64,000 nt of DNA, from assembly GCA_009746045.1 (NCBI GenBank), contig RPFO01000041.1, positions 5,887,323-5,951,322 on the forward strand, given 5' to 3'. This document shows, piece by piece, positions 1 through 10,499 of the stretch. Numbering within the stretch: the first letter of the stretch is position 1; every line of letters begins with the position of its first letter. The notes under the pieces were generated by a model. The model saw nothing but the letters and a program-made list of their open reading frames with translations. It did no database searches and was not told the DNA's origin. The stretch comes from Mesostigma viride (taxonomy: Eukaryota > Streptophyta > Mesostigmatophyceae > Mesostigmatales > Mesostigmataceae). The position numbers and the translations under genes were made by a program.

Positions 1-2467
1 CCCCCACCTTGCGCTTGCCAACCCCCCCCTCTCCCAATTCCTCAGCCTCCTCTTCCTTATTGCCCTTGCCAGCCCCCGCCTTCTTGCCCTTGCCAACCCC
101 CACCTTCTTGCCCTTCCCAGCCCCCACCTTGTTGCCCTTGCCTGCCCCCGCCTTCTTGCCCTTGCCAGCCCCCGCCTTCTCGCCCTTGCCAGCTCCTCCC
201 TCTCCCCAAGCCTCAGCCCCCTCTCCCCATTCGTCCTCCTGCCACTCTCCCCATTCCTCACCCCCTTCCTCTCCCCGCTCCTCACCCCCATCCTCTCCCC
301 ATTCCTCGCCCCCCTCTACGGTCTTGCGCTTCTTCCGTGAGGGAATGGGGTCCTCCGTGCCAGGCCCAGGCACGTGACGTGCAACTGGTGGAAGGTCCAG
401 ATCAAGGTACGCGGCCGCCTTCTGCCATTCGCCACCCAATCCCATATGCCATGGCCATTTTGCGTGGACAATCGCAAGCTCAGGCGCGTACTTTGGATCT
501 GCTACGTAGCCTACTGAGCTCACGCTGTTGGGCAGCACCAATCTAGCCTCAACAGGGGCCTCGTCTGTCACAAGAACTCTCAAGCCCTCGTCAGGCAGGT
601 CCTGAACATAGGACGGGTGGTAGAGGTTGACCCGGAGAAAGATCTGCCTGGACCAGCTCCCTGATGGAACCAGCAGGGTGGCATCGAGAATGTGAGTAAT
701 CACACCATACTGTACAGCCCCCCCTTCGCAGCGCACCATTACGCCGGAGTTGCGGTGGCGTTTGCTTGCTGTCCCATCAGCCGACTGCGTTCTGAAGTTT
801 GTTCCATGGATGTTGATGGTGTCGTGCTCATCCGCCAGCGGCGTGACGCCCAGTGCTGCAGATTTAATCAGGTCAGGAACCTGCGGAGTCGCACCAGTCA
901 GGATCCACGACTGCAGCCAGTCCACTCCACGGTCACGCACGGTGTCCTCCCTGCATGCACACAATCCATTGCCACAAGAATGGTAAAAACAAAATTAAAT
1001 CAGCTAACATTAATATAGAAGGCACAGCCAAAATATCAATGTTGAAAATTAAATAGGTGTAGGAAAATTGCACAATTGAAATGACTGGAATGCAAAGGAA
1101 CTAAAACTTAAATGGTTGACAGCCTCTCCCATACAGCCACAATCTGCTCACAACATGCAATTCAAAATCAAGTAATCTGGCAGAAAAACAATACAATAGT
1201 GTAGGATCAGCATTTCCTAATTGGTAATAGACGCTTACCAGTAGCTCTGCAGTCCGTGCTGTGGCACATAGGAGGCATGCGGGAAGGCCAGCTTGAGCAG
1301 GAGTAGCTGCGCTTCTCGTCGCTCAGCCGTGGACAGCGTGTACCCGTCCTTGCGAAAGCGCGCACCCAGCCTCACGACGTTGGATGGGTCAGCTCGCAAC
1401 AGGTCCCAAATCGTCGCGTCATCACATCCCTGCATGGGGGGGGGGTAAGAATCGTGAAACGTGAAAGATATGAAAAGCATGTGAGAACACATGCATGCTG
1501 GCACAAGTTTGGAAAGCAGCAACGAAAAGACAAAATATAAGCTGTATCAAGGGAGACAAATAGCGAGCATGCTTACCGAGCGTGTATGGCGCACGAAGTA
1601 GGACAGCAGATGGATTGCCTCGAAAATCATGAAGAATGCGCCCATGGCGTGCTCAACATTCCTGGTGGACAGGGGCCCGGACGTAGCCGTGTTCATGGTT
1701 CTTTCTCCCCAGGACATGCTTCGCCCCTCAGGCGGCCCCGCCCAGATCCATTGAGCCAGGAGGTGAGCAGCAGCGTGGACAGAGCGTGACATTTCAGACG
1801 CCGGCATCACGAGCTCAAGTGCCACGACGGCTCGTAGCATCATGTTGCCCATATCCTTCAGCTGGCCTTGAGTAAAGGCCCGGGCAGAAAAGGCACAGTC
1901 CCATGCGCGTGAAAATTGAACAAATGCTGCACGGGCGTCCGGATGAAGGCGGCCTCGCAACACTACAGGCAGCAACGCCCGGGAGTAGAGGTTCTTGTCC
2001 GTGGTCTTCAACTTGCCAGCCACCTTGCCAGTTGAGGCTAGGCCAACGTAGCTGACAGCGGGGAAGCCATCAGGGAGATGCTTGAACTCCTTCTCAACGG
2101 CTGCACGTCCACACAGAAAATGATAGTTCAAGGAAAAGTACTACATGTCAAGTTAGACAGGAATTAAGGAAATCAATGAATGAATTAACTCAAAAGGAGT
2201 TGCATAAACATATATATGTTTCATCTGAAAAGAGACAACGAACTTGGAAGCATGGCACGCATACCTAAGCCTATTGCCCATAATTAATTATTTAATTATT
2301 TAGACTCGTGCTCCCGTTGGGGAGTCACGGAGCATTAACCCCGATGGATGGATGGATGGATGGATGGATGGATGGATGGATGGATGGATGGATGGATGGA
2401 TGGATGGATGGATGGATGGATGGATGGATGGATGGATGGATGGATGGATGGATGGATGGACACAGTA

Positions 2468-2520
<53 letters not shown>

Positions 2521-2522
2521 TT

Positions 2523-2555
<33 letters not shown>

Positions 2556-4533
2556 CTAAGAAAGAAAGAAAGTAAGTTAGTAAGTAAGTAAGAAAGAAAG
2601 AAAGAAAGAAAGCACACCTACCAACGGTCTCAGCCTTCTCCGCCGCTGCCAGCTCGCAAGGGGGGTGCGGGATGTGCTTCTTGCCCGTGACCTCGTCCTC
2701 GGTCACCCAAAGCTCTGGGTTCACACCCAGGGCCTTGAGCTTTCCTCGCCGTGCCTGCGAGCAAGTCTTCCCATTCCCACCCTTGCCACCTGCATTCAAC
2801 CATGGAGGGGAAAAATAAGGCATACCATGGTTCAATACAACACAAGCGAGACATGCATATGGAAAATACATCCCAAGAAAATCAAAATAGGCAGCAATCT
2901 ACAAAGCAAGCTTAGCTTACCGCTGGTGCAGTTGATGACACGGAGCAGCATGTTGGCCGCGAGATGAAACTCGTCGACAAGATGGGGAAATTGCAAGTCG
3001 CGCCAGTACGGCAGTTTGCCGAACACCTCGGGCTGGACATGGAGCTTCCCACAGTACTCGAGATATTGCTCGTGCGTCATCACCTGGGGAGCGTCTACAA
3101 CATCTGCCGGTCGCGCCGGGTCCGACTTGTCGAGCATGCCAGCATGCCCCAGAAACACGATGACGCCATTCGAGACAAACAGCCCCTTCCACTGGTTGCC
3201 ATGCAAGAGGCAGCCATAGTAGCCGGCATCAGGCATGTTCACGCATTTGGAAAATGCGGGGTAGTCGTGTATCACCCACAACAGAAGGGCCTGCACGAAT
3301 ACAGGCTGGAGAGCGCCGCCATTCTTTTGCTCGTCGACAATGTCACACACCCAGAACCCATCCCACAGCCCCTTGAAGTCATCAACGATCAACTCCCAGA
3401 ATACTTGGAAATTGGAAGGGGCCTTCCCCTTGGCGGCGCTGATCAGAAGTACCATTAAGGAAAAATTCTTGTTCACAAACACATGCTCTGGCAGGTTGTA
3501 GCAGGCTGCAAAGGCTGGCCAGCATGAGTACGCGTCGTGGAAGCTAAGAGGGTTGACACCGTCCACCGTCAGTCCAAAGACGAGGTTACGGTGGTCATCT
3601 CGGAACTGCCGCCACTTCTCCTTAACGAACTGCATGGCCCGGCAATCTGCGACGGCAGTTCGCGGGGATTCAAAGGCCAGCAATGTTCACAAATGTGCAA
3701 CGGGTCCATGAATTTCGGGGGCTTGATGCCGTCGGCCATGAGGGCTACAATGCAACGTTCAATACCTGCACGCAACATCAAAAGCGTGCACATGGCATCA
3801 ACAAATCTGAAATCAGAGACAAAGCAGAAACGATTCTAAACCGTATCCTTTGCTAACAGGAAAAGAACCAAGCAGGCAAAGATTGAGGAATGTACGTGGA
3901 TCGTCACCGCAATGAGATAAAATACCAACCTTTCACTCCATTCACGACACGGTCGTCAGAATCCGTGTCCTTGTTCTCGTTCAGGTTTGCATATGCAAGG
4001 GCCTCGGACATCTCTGGAATCCGAAGCCAGCCCCTGATCCGATCCCGGAGCGGGAAGTGGCGGACTTGGCGGTGAGGTCTTCTCGTGACCACTGTGTTCC
4101 CCTTACTGTCCTGGTATGTTTCAAAACAGGGCAGCTTGCATTTCGGGCATTCCTGCAGATCCGTGTCCTTGTAAATGAATCCATCGCATGCACATGCATC
4201 GTACACACGGTATGTCAAACCGAGGCCCCTCAGCATCGTTCGGGCCCCCCCAACTGACTCGGGGAGGCAGTTGCCTTCCGGGAGCAGTTCACTCACTAGC
4301 TTCACCACCTTGTCTGCAAAAACTCGAGAGCACCCTTCCTCGCCCAGCAGGCTGAGCAGACGGAGTGCAGCTACCACTGACGTCGTGTTAGATCCAGGAT
4401 AGAGGGGTGTCTCTTCCCGAACCTTAGCAGCTGTTTCATCAAATCGGCATGCAAAGGCTTCGGCCTCCGCCTGCCCAGCTCCAACGGCATCCATACCCTC
4501 CATCATGAACTCGTCTACTGTTTGACGATCCAT
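1..4533 (-). CDS. CACTA/En-Spm (Tnp2-like) transposase, six exons, 3' end outside window
   Basis: Predicted DNA transposase of the CACTA superfamily, Transposase_21 type. Exons by GT-AG boundaries with compatible phases: 4533-3930, 3765-2921, 2789-2622, 2100-1577, 1429-1239 and 950 to beyond base 1. Exon 1 has a Tnp2-like cysteine motif (CACDGF...[11 protein letters not shown]) and then [16 protein letters not shown]. Exon 2 has the family-typical run [22 protein letters not shown] and [12 protein letters not shown]. Exon 6 ends in an acidic/Gly-Lys tail, with [11 protein letters not shown] resembling a nuclear localisation signal. Within exon 2, near 3640-3690, the reading frame changes, either by a one-base frameshift or by a 44-nt GT..AG mini-intron. 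I see the motifs and splice phases directly; the family call is from memory of Tnp2 proteins. Terminal inverted repeats were not found because the left end is cut off. Confidence 0.78.
2301..2612. repeat. Hairpin plus two microsatellites in transposase intron 3
   Basis: Inside the intron between the exons at 2622 and 2100. Bases 2301-2344 form an imperfect hairpin (CTCGTGCTCCC / GGGGAGTCACGGAG). It is followed by (GATG)n at about 2344-2460 and (TAAG)n grading into (GAAA)n at about 2467-2612. The same hairpin core occurs at 5062-5174 and 5850-5893, also beside low-complexity DNA. Confidence 0.85.
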
Positions 4534-4882
4534 GGATCCGATAAACTAACGATTCAGGATCTTTACCCACATGCCCAATGACAACCCATTAGAAGTCCAG
4601 TGGCTTCCGTGGTCTAGCAAGGCTCCGTTTTAGCCATTCACATCTTGATACCCTAGGCTTAGCAGGCCGGGGATTAACTCATGGTTATATTTGGAATAAA
4701 CGTACACCTATTTATCTGGAAAATTAAGGATTCATAAATCACAATGCATAAGTTATCATGAAAATTACGGGCGAGGGCACAGCGGGGATAAACAGTGTGC
4801 AGCGCATGCCTTTCACGTACTTAAATACATGTCTACCCTTAGGCGCTCTTATCTGACACTTTTCCGCATAATATGATAACTG
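4534..4882. other. Intergenic stretch upstream of the transposase
   Basis: AT-rich sequence between the transposase start codon and the first dispersed palindromic repeat. It should hold the transposase promoter, but I recognise no element in it and no convincing ORF. Confidence 0.4.
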
Positions 4883-5061
4883 CCTGTACATGTACGTGGG
4901 TGCACACGGGTGTACACTCCGGGTGTACACGGGTGTACACGCCGGGTGCACTTCGGTCTACTGCCACACGCTAAGGCGCTTTTGTATGCACTGTATGTGG
5001 TGGCGTGATCCACAACGTCGTTGTGGGTCACGCTACACTTCGGCCCACCGCCACGCTTAAG
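4883..5061 (-). repeat. Dispersed GTGTACAC palindromic repeat, copy R1
   Basis: First of four copies in the window. In this orientation it has several GTGTACAC-type octamers separated by CCGG-containing spacers, then the conserved block containing 'ctactgccacacgctaagg', then the palindromic segment around ACAACGTCGTTGTGGG. Copies R2 (9872-10256), R3 (12828-13148) and R4 (16590-16733) share the same modules in the other orientation. No coding capacity is evident; the ORFs across it change frame between copies. Confidence 0.85.
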
Positions 5062-5174
5062 GCTCCGTGACTCCGCGACGCGAGCACGAGTTTAATTATA
5101 TAATTCATTAATGTATTCCAGCAGCAAATTAATTAATTAAATAAACTCGTGCTCGCGTCGCGGAGTCACGGAGC
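5062..5174. repeat. Perfect 33-bp inverted repeat
   Basis: Arms at 5062-5094 and 5142-5174 are exact reverse complements over 33 bases, with a 47-base AT-rich loop (TTAATTAA-rich). The arm contains the same core (CTCCGTGACTCC / CGAGCACGAG) as the hairpins at 2301-2344 and 5850-5893, so this is the best-preserved member of a small foldback family. No product is expected. Confidence 0.9.
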
Positions 5175-5571
5175 ACGTGTCTATTAATTAATTAATTAAT
5201 GTGCACAAAATTAATTAATTAATTAACTAGCTTATTAATTAATTGGCGTGTCACGAGTTGAATACAAAATTTAAACTGATGAATTGGCGTCTCCGCATGT
5301 GCAGAGGACATGCATGGGGGTGCTAGTCCTCTTTAAGTGATTTGGAGAAAGATGATGGACATGGCCACGTGGGCCCATGAGCATGAATTTATTGATTAAT
5401 TAATAGACACGTGACTGTGCAGGTCATAGAGGCCAACAAGCCCCATGCAGTGGGGAAGGAACGTGTTTTCAAACGAGGGCGGCATGCCAACCAAGACCCC
5501 TAGGGTCGCGACCATCACAAAGAGAACATAGAACTGTTTTGTAGATAGCTTTGACCGGTAGGATTGCGTGC
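5175..5571. other. AT-rich intergenic stretch, no gene seen
   Basis: Begins with TTAATTAA-rich sequence and leads into the CCCT microsatellite. I see no conserved protein or RNA feature; ORFs here are continuations of the low-complexity translation. Confidence 0.5.
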
Positions 5572-5893
5572 ACCCCTCCCTCCCTCCCTCCCTCCCTCCC
5601 TCCCTCCCTCCCTCCCTCCCTCCCTCCCTCCCTCCCTCCCTCCCTCCCTCCCTCCCTCCCTCCCTCCTCCCTCCTCCCTCCCTCCCTCCCTCCCTCCCTC
5701 CCTCCCTCCCTCCCTCCCTCCTCCTCCTCCCTCCCTCCCTCCCTCCCTCCCTCCCTCCCTCCCTCCCTCCCTCCCTCCCTCCCTCCCTCCCTCCCTCCCT
5801 CCCTCCATCCACCCTAAACCCTCCCTCCCTCCCTCCCTCCCTCCATCCATCCGGGTTAATGCTCCGTGATGTCCCAGTGGAAGCACGAGTTTA
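5572..5893. repeat. (CCCT)n microsatellite with flanking hairpin
   Basis: About 240 bases of CCCT repeats with a few CTC interruptions, then CCAT units and a second CCCT tract to about 5848. It gives artificial PSLPPS and GGRE translations in several frames, which I do not treat as genes. At 5850-5893 it meets the same GTTAATGCTCCGTGA..GCACGAGTTTAA hairpin module that borders the GATG array at 2340. Confidence 0.95.
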
Positions 5894-6122
5894 ATTATAT
5901 AACTTTTAAACTTTAATGTGGACATGTGTGTGCATGGGCAAAAGTTGGCTAACTCAATCAAAAGACGTGATAATAATTTAGTACTTAATAAGTTAATTAA
6001 TAAGACATGTGCACCGTGTGTACAACAGGCATCAGTAATCACCGATAAGTAAACCACGGCAACCACGATGTTAGATCATGGATCCAAGTCGACAAAGCTG
6101 CTGTCACGGTATCCTACATGTC

Positions 6123-7308
6123 CTAACCCCTGACACGCGGGAGGGGCACCGTGTTCCGTGGTGTCCCTGGAGCGTTCTCTGGGCAAGGCCTGGAAACAAA
6201 AGGCCGAGCATTGCGAAACAACTCCTCCACTTCAGACATCGTGGGTACCGGGAAAGCAAGGGGGCCCAACCTTTTGGTGTGGTAATAGACATTGTGACAC
6301 AAGTTAAATAGCCCTGAATCCACAGAATTCACGAAGAGAGCGCGGCCCTTATGCCGAAACAAGGATACCACCATTACAAGGAAGGAGTACACATCATGGT
6401 CTCGCTGCGCTGTCAGTCACCACCCCTCCTGTCATGCCGGGCTGGTCCACTGTTGCGGGATGCCACCGAGGCTGACGATCCTTACCAGCCTGATGCGTGA
6501 AAATCCGTTCCCCCCCTCTTGTCGCCAGGCCGAGATCTGCAATACGGATTATCGGATGTGCACTTCCTGGCGCCATGGTGTAGAGAAAATTATCGAGCTT
6601 GACGTCATTGTGTATAATGTTAACGGCGTGCAAGCCAGCCAATGCCTTTGCACAGTCTGCAAGGACGCTGGGTGAGCAAACTTCGAAAACACGCTGATTT
6701 TCCGGGGCATCACGGGCAGCATGCAAGTCACCACTCATTCTCTCCATGACAATACCACCTACTTCACCGCACGTGGACCAGAGCCCTTCTACTGCAGGGC
6801 AGACCTGCGGGCCAGCTATAGACATGAAACCGGCCTCCTTGGCCACTGCCACAACGGCGGTTATAACAGCCTCCTGGTAGTTCACCAGCAGCGTGTCTCG
6901 TCGAAGGCTTGCCAGCTTTACCACTAGCGTAGCCTCGCCACCTGGTGCACTCGAGCTAGCAGGGATAGCGTATAACGTGCCATGAGCACCTTTTCCTATC
7001 CGGTCACCTGACAATTTCACTGCGATGACATGCGTCAACTTGCTAGCGCTGTGAGAAACCTTTTGATCATAATTCGTCAGCCGCTGCAATGCAATGCTCC
7101 AATCCGACGGTGCATTGGTTTGCAGCTCAACGTCCCTGCGAGCGTGCGAGTCCGCGGCGTTGAACACACGCGACACCCTATGCAAAGCGGTGCATGTACG
7201 CAGTCTGTAAGTCCGTGAATTAAAAGCCTGTCTCGCCCTTAATGCCGACAGGGTTCCCGGCGACAGGTCCTGTCTGTTGGTCGACATTTTTCTTTTGCAG
7301 CTGGCCAT
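6123..7308 (-). pseudogene. Protein kinase-like gene with one frameshift
   Basis: Single-exon eukaryotic-type Ser/Thr kinase, roughly 390 codons. The first frame (7308-6394, 304 aa) has a basic N-terminal extension of about 95 residues, a glycine loop (IGKGAHGTLY, near residue 104), a VVK lysine motif, the catalytic loop HNDVKLDN (usual HRD is HND here) near residue 236, and DLG in place of DFG. The frame breaks near 6400-6440 and the C-lobe continues in another frame (from about 6400 to 6123) with DVYSFLVMVV, matching kinase subdomain IX. The metal-binding Asp and loop Asp are present, so the original protein could have been active, but the frameshift separates the lobes unless it is a sequencing error. 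The substrate is not inferable. Confidence 0.7.
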
Positions 7309-7863
7309 TGTAGGTAGGTATGAATGATCTCGATGCTGTCAATTACGATGATACACGAGGTAGTCTATACCTAGGATCGAGAGCTTCTTCTTGTATGGCA
7401 ATGCCGGCTGGGCGATGACGGTGACGGCCGTCACCGTCATCGCCCTCGACGGGCGTGATGAAAAGTACCTGGTTGATAGGCGGCAGCTATTCACAATATA
7501 GGCCGTTTTTTATTACTCCGAATAAAGAGTTAAGAGGTTGGCCCTCGGCAGGGCGATGACGGGGCGCTGACGGGGCGATGACGGGGCGATGACGGGGCGT
7601 TCACGCGCGTGATGAATACAACCTGTTTGATAGGCAGCGGCTATTGGTAATATACTTTGTTGATTAAGAGAAGAGTTTAGATGTTGGCCCGTCGAGGGCG
7701 ATGACGGTGACGAGCGTCACCGTCATCGCCCTCGACGGGCGTGATGAAAAGCCCATGTTTTATATGCGGTAGCTATTGGTAGTCCGTAGTATATAGGTCG
7801 TTGACTATCACTCCGAATAAAGAGTTAACAGGTTAAGTGTCGGCGCTTGCATACTGTACATAT
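7309..7863. repeat. Tandem hairpin array upstream of the kinase gene
   Basis: Three degenerate copies of a unit of about 110-150 bp. Each carries GCGATGACGG-type sequence, then GCGTGATGAA, a short variable part with 'gctatt', and AAAGAGTTAA or a similar end. Copy 1 has a perfect 34-base palindrome at 7411-7444. Copy 2 has four GCGATGACGG-like direct repeats at about 7550-7600. Copy 3 has a 25-bp-arm inverted repeat at 7688-7739 with a 2-base loop. It lies immediately 5' of the kinase start, so a promoter role is possible but unproven. Bases 7836-7863 belong to dispersed repeat R2, split by the element that follows. Confidence 0.8.
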
Positions 7864-8387
7864 TGTTTAAAATATGTATAATGCGTTACTTGGTCAACAT
7901 GATAATTGACGTAATTCATTAGAATTAATTAACGCATATTGGCAGCACGGCTATGGCATTGCCCTTGCCATCGGGCAGCCATTAGCCTAAATTGCTACAT
8001 TGTCACTTGCTAGCAAGGAAAAGGGGAGAGTTCGTGGAGTTGCCAACCCTAAAATCATGCACGGCGGCATGGGGTCGGCACTACCCTTGGCGACAATCTA
8101 ACGGCTGGCACAAATGACAGGTCAGCATCACTAGTGGTGTCGAATGCATGCATACGGTGCACATTCTAGAAAGTACTGCGCACAGGTGCAGGCGCATCAT
8201 GACGTGGACATAGGTACGGCCACTCTAATTATCGCCACACATATTGCACGCTCAGTGCCGGAATAGGACCATCGGCACTAAATATCTCACTCGCCACTAT
8301 ATAAAATGTGATGCGATAAGTTGGAATAGCACACGGCTAGACTACCTAGCATAAATACACGGCAAGAGGTGGGCATAACCTCAGACA
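7864..8387 (-). repeat. 3' LTR of the TRIM-like element
   Basis: 524 bp, identical by eye to 9348-9871. Being at the left end of a minus-strand element, it is the 3' LTR, next to the purine tract at 8388. Confidence 0.9.
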
Positions 8388-9347
8388 CCCCCCTTGCACA
8401 GCTCATGCGTGCTCAAAAGAAACATGACACTCCTTCCTCTCCCCCCTCAATAACTAGGTAGGATAGCCGGGTACAAAACACCCTGGCATACCCCCCTTAC
8501 ACGGCTAACCATGGTGGGGATAAGGAGGTTCAAACTCAGTACCAGCAAGAAAGATGGGGAATCAGGCACCCCCCCTCAAGGAGAAGGTCCTTTCAGGTCA
8601 ACGGCCAACAAAGGACTAGCTCAACTATGACAAAAAACAATGGCCGGCAGGTCATAAATAATCCAAACTGATTATCAACGAAATCTCGACAAAAGGCGCT
8701 CGGCTCATACACCCCCTGGCTCTTGGCTCTAGGCTCCTTGGCTCGGCGGCTCCTGGCTCAGCGGCTCTTACGGGCTCTCCCGGCACTGGGCTCACGGCAC
8801 GTGGCTCTCGGGCAGGCACTGGGCGCTCGACATAAAAAGTCGAGTATAATAGTCTAGCGGATCAATGCCGCTTGCCATAGAAGGCGATATCAGCTCGTAG
8901 ACTCTGCGAAAATGGGCTTGAATCCTCACGGCTCACTGTGCCAGCAGCGGAATCAGCATCCGGAACAATAAATTTGCTGTCGTCGAAAAAATAAAAAAAG
9001 TTGGCTGTCCCCGCCCAGAACCAAACACGGACTTCAGGCATCCAGCGTCAACGCTTGCACACCATGCACACTGGCAGCTGCGGGTGTGCTCACGAATCTG
9101 TTTTACGCAAATATATGCAACACACCGAATCCAGGTCTGCTGGCAGCAACGCCAGCGGCACCAAGTGCTAGCTGCGCTGTCCTCGTAAATGGCTTGGCGG
9201 ACTACAACGGCCGTGGCCAGACTCGCGCAAAGGCGAAACTCCAACGAAAGTGCCGGCGATGCAAGCACACCTCGTCCTCGAGGTGGGAAGAAAATAATGC
9301 TCGCCAGGCAAAGGCTGAAAGACCATGAACCATCAGCTCCGATACCA

Positions 9348-9871
9348 TGTTTAAAATATGTATAATGCGTTACTTGGTCAACATGATAATTGACGTAATT
9401 CATTAGAATTAATTAACGCATATTGGCAGCACGGCTATGGCATTGCCCTTGCCATCGGGCAGCCATTAGCCTAAATTGCTACATTGTCACTTGCTAGCAA
9501 GGAAAAGGGGAGAGTTCGTGGAGTTGCCAACCCTAAAATCATGCACGGCGGCATGGGGTCGGCACTACCCTTGGCGACAATCTAACGGCTGGCACAAATG
9601 ACAGGTCAGCATCACTAGTGGTGTCGAATGCATGCATACGGTGCACATTCTAGAAAGTACTGCGCACAGGTGCAGGCGCATCATGACGTGGACATAGGTA
9701 CGGCCACTCTAATTATCGCCACACATATTGCACGCTCAGTGCCGGAATAGGACCATCGGCACTAAATATCTCACTCGCCACTATATAAAATGTGATGCGA
9801 TAAGTTGGAATAGCACACGGCTAGACTACCTAGCATAAATACACGGCAAGAGGTGGGCATAACCTCAGACA
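9348..9871 (-). repeat. 5' LTR of the TRIM-like element
   Basis: 524 bp; minus-strand sequence begins TGTCTGAGG and ends TTTTAAACA, directly followed by the tRNA-iMet-like primer binding site at 9330-9347. Confidence 0.9.
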
Positions 9872-10256
9872 CATATGTTATGTAGTGGCGTGATCCACAA
9901 CGTCGTTGTGGGTCACGCTACACTTCGGCCCACCGCCACGCTCAAGTGTCGGCGCTTGCATACTGTACATATGTTATGTAGTGGCGTGATCCACAACGTC
10001 GTTGTGGGTCACGCCACTACATACAGTGCATACAGGGCCTTAGCGTGTGGCAGTAGACCGAAGTGCACCCGGCGTGTACACCCGTGTACACCCGGAGTGT
10101 ACACCCGTGTGCACCCACTTCGTTGTGGGTCACGCCACTACATACAGTGCATACAGTGCCTTAGCGTGTGGCAGTAGACCGAAGTGCACCCGGCGTGTAC
10201 ACCCGTGTACACCCGGAGTGTACACCCGTGTGCACCCACTTACACTTGTACATGTA
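9872..10256 (+). repeat. Dispersed GTGTACAC palindromic repeat, copy R2
   Basis: Right part of a copy split by the TRIM-like insertion; its left 25 bases are at about 7839-7863. It contains two tandem partial copies of the module 'ccttagcgtgtggcagtag' followed by GTGTACAC/CCGG arrays (about 10040-10117 and 10160-10240), and the palindrome CACAACGTCGTTGTGG twice near 9897 and 9990. Confidence 0.88.
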
Positions 10257-10499
10257 CAGGCAGTGCCGAGCGCCGAGCAGCCGACTTTCAGGTGAACCGC
10301 CCAAAGCAATTGAACATAATGCATGGAGCGATAATGTACGCCCAAAACCAAAACCTAGAGGAAGCATTATCGCGCACAAGCGAGAATATATAAAACATCA
10401 AATATTGCCTGATACTGAATTCATTATCTACTTAGTCATACCACAAAAAAAAAAATACCACGCGGGTTGTCAGACAGACATACCAGTACATACATTGTA
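10257..10499 (+). other. Upstream region of the oxygenase-like gene
   Basis: About 240 bases between repeat R2 and the ATG at 10500. AT-rich near 10390-10440, with an A11-12 run at 10446-10456. The promoter presumably lies here; I recognise no specific box. Confidence 0.35.

Larger units (their letters stand above)
7864..9871 (-). mobile_element. Non-autonomous LTR retrotransposon (TRIM/LARD-like), complete with TSD
   Basis: Two 524-bp LTRs (7864-8387 and 9348-9871), identical as far as I can compare, starting TG and ending CA, flank a 960-bp interior. The element reads on the minus strand: just inside the right LTR (9330-9347, minus) is TGGTATCGGAGCTGATGG, a good match to an initiator-Met-tRNA primer binding site. 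Just inside the left LTR (from 8388, minus) is a purine tract, AAGGGGGGG. The 5-bp target duplication is CATAT (7859-7863 and 9872-9876). The uninterrupted site is visible in paralogous repeat copies at about 9949-9990 and 12972-13010. No gag or pol motif is seen; the 156-aa minus ORF at 8933-9403 has none and partly lies in the LTR. Transposition in trans by an autonomous relative is inferred. Confidence 0.9.

Noticed and set aside
5396-6066. ORFs of 88-183 aa with GGRE or PSLPPS repeats on both strands
   Set aside because: They are translations of the CCCT microsatellite in several frames; no non-repeat domain.
8933-9403. 156-aa ORF in the TRIM-like element as a gag or other protein
   Set aside because: No recognisable motif and it extends into the LTR; better explained as chance.
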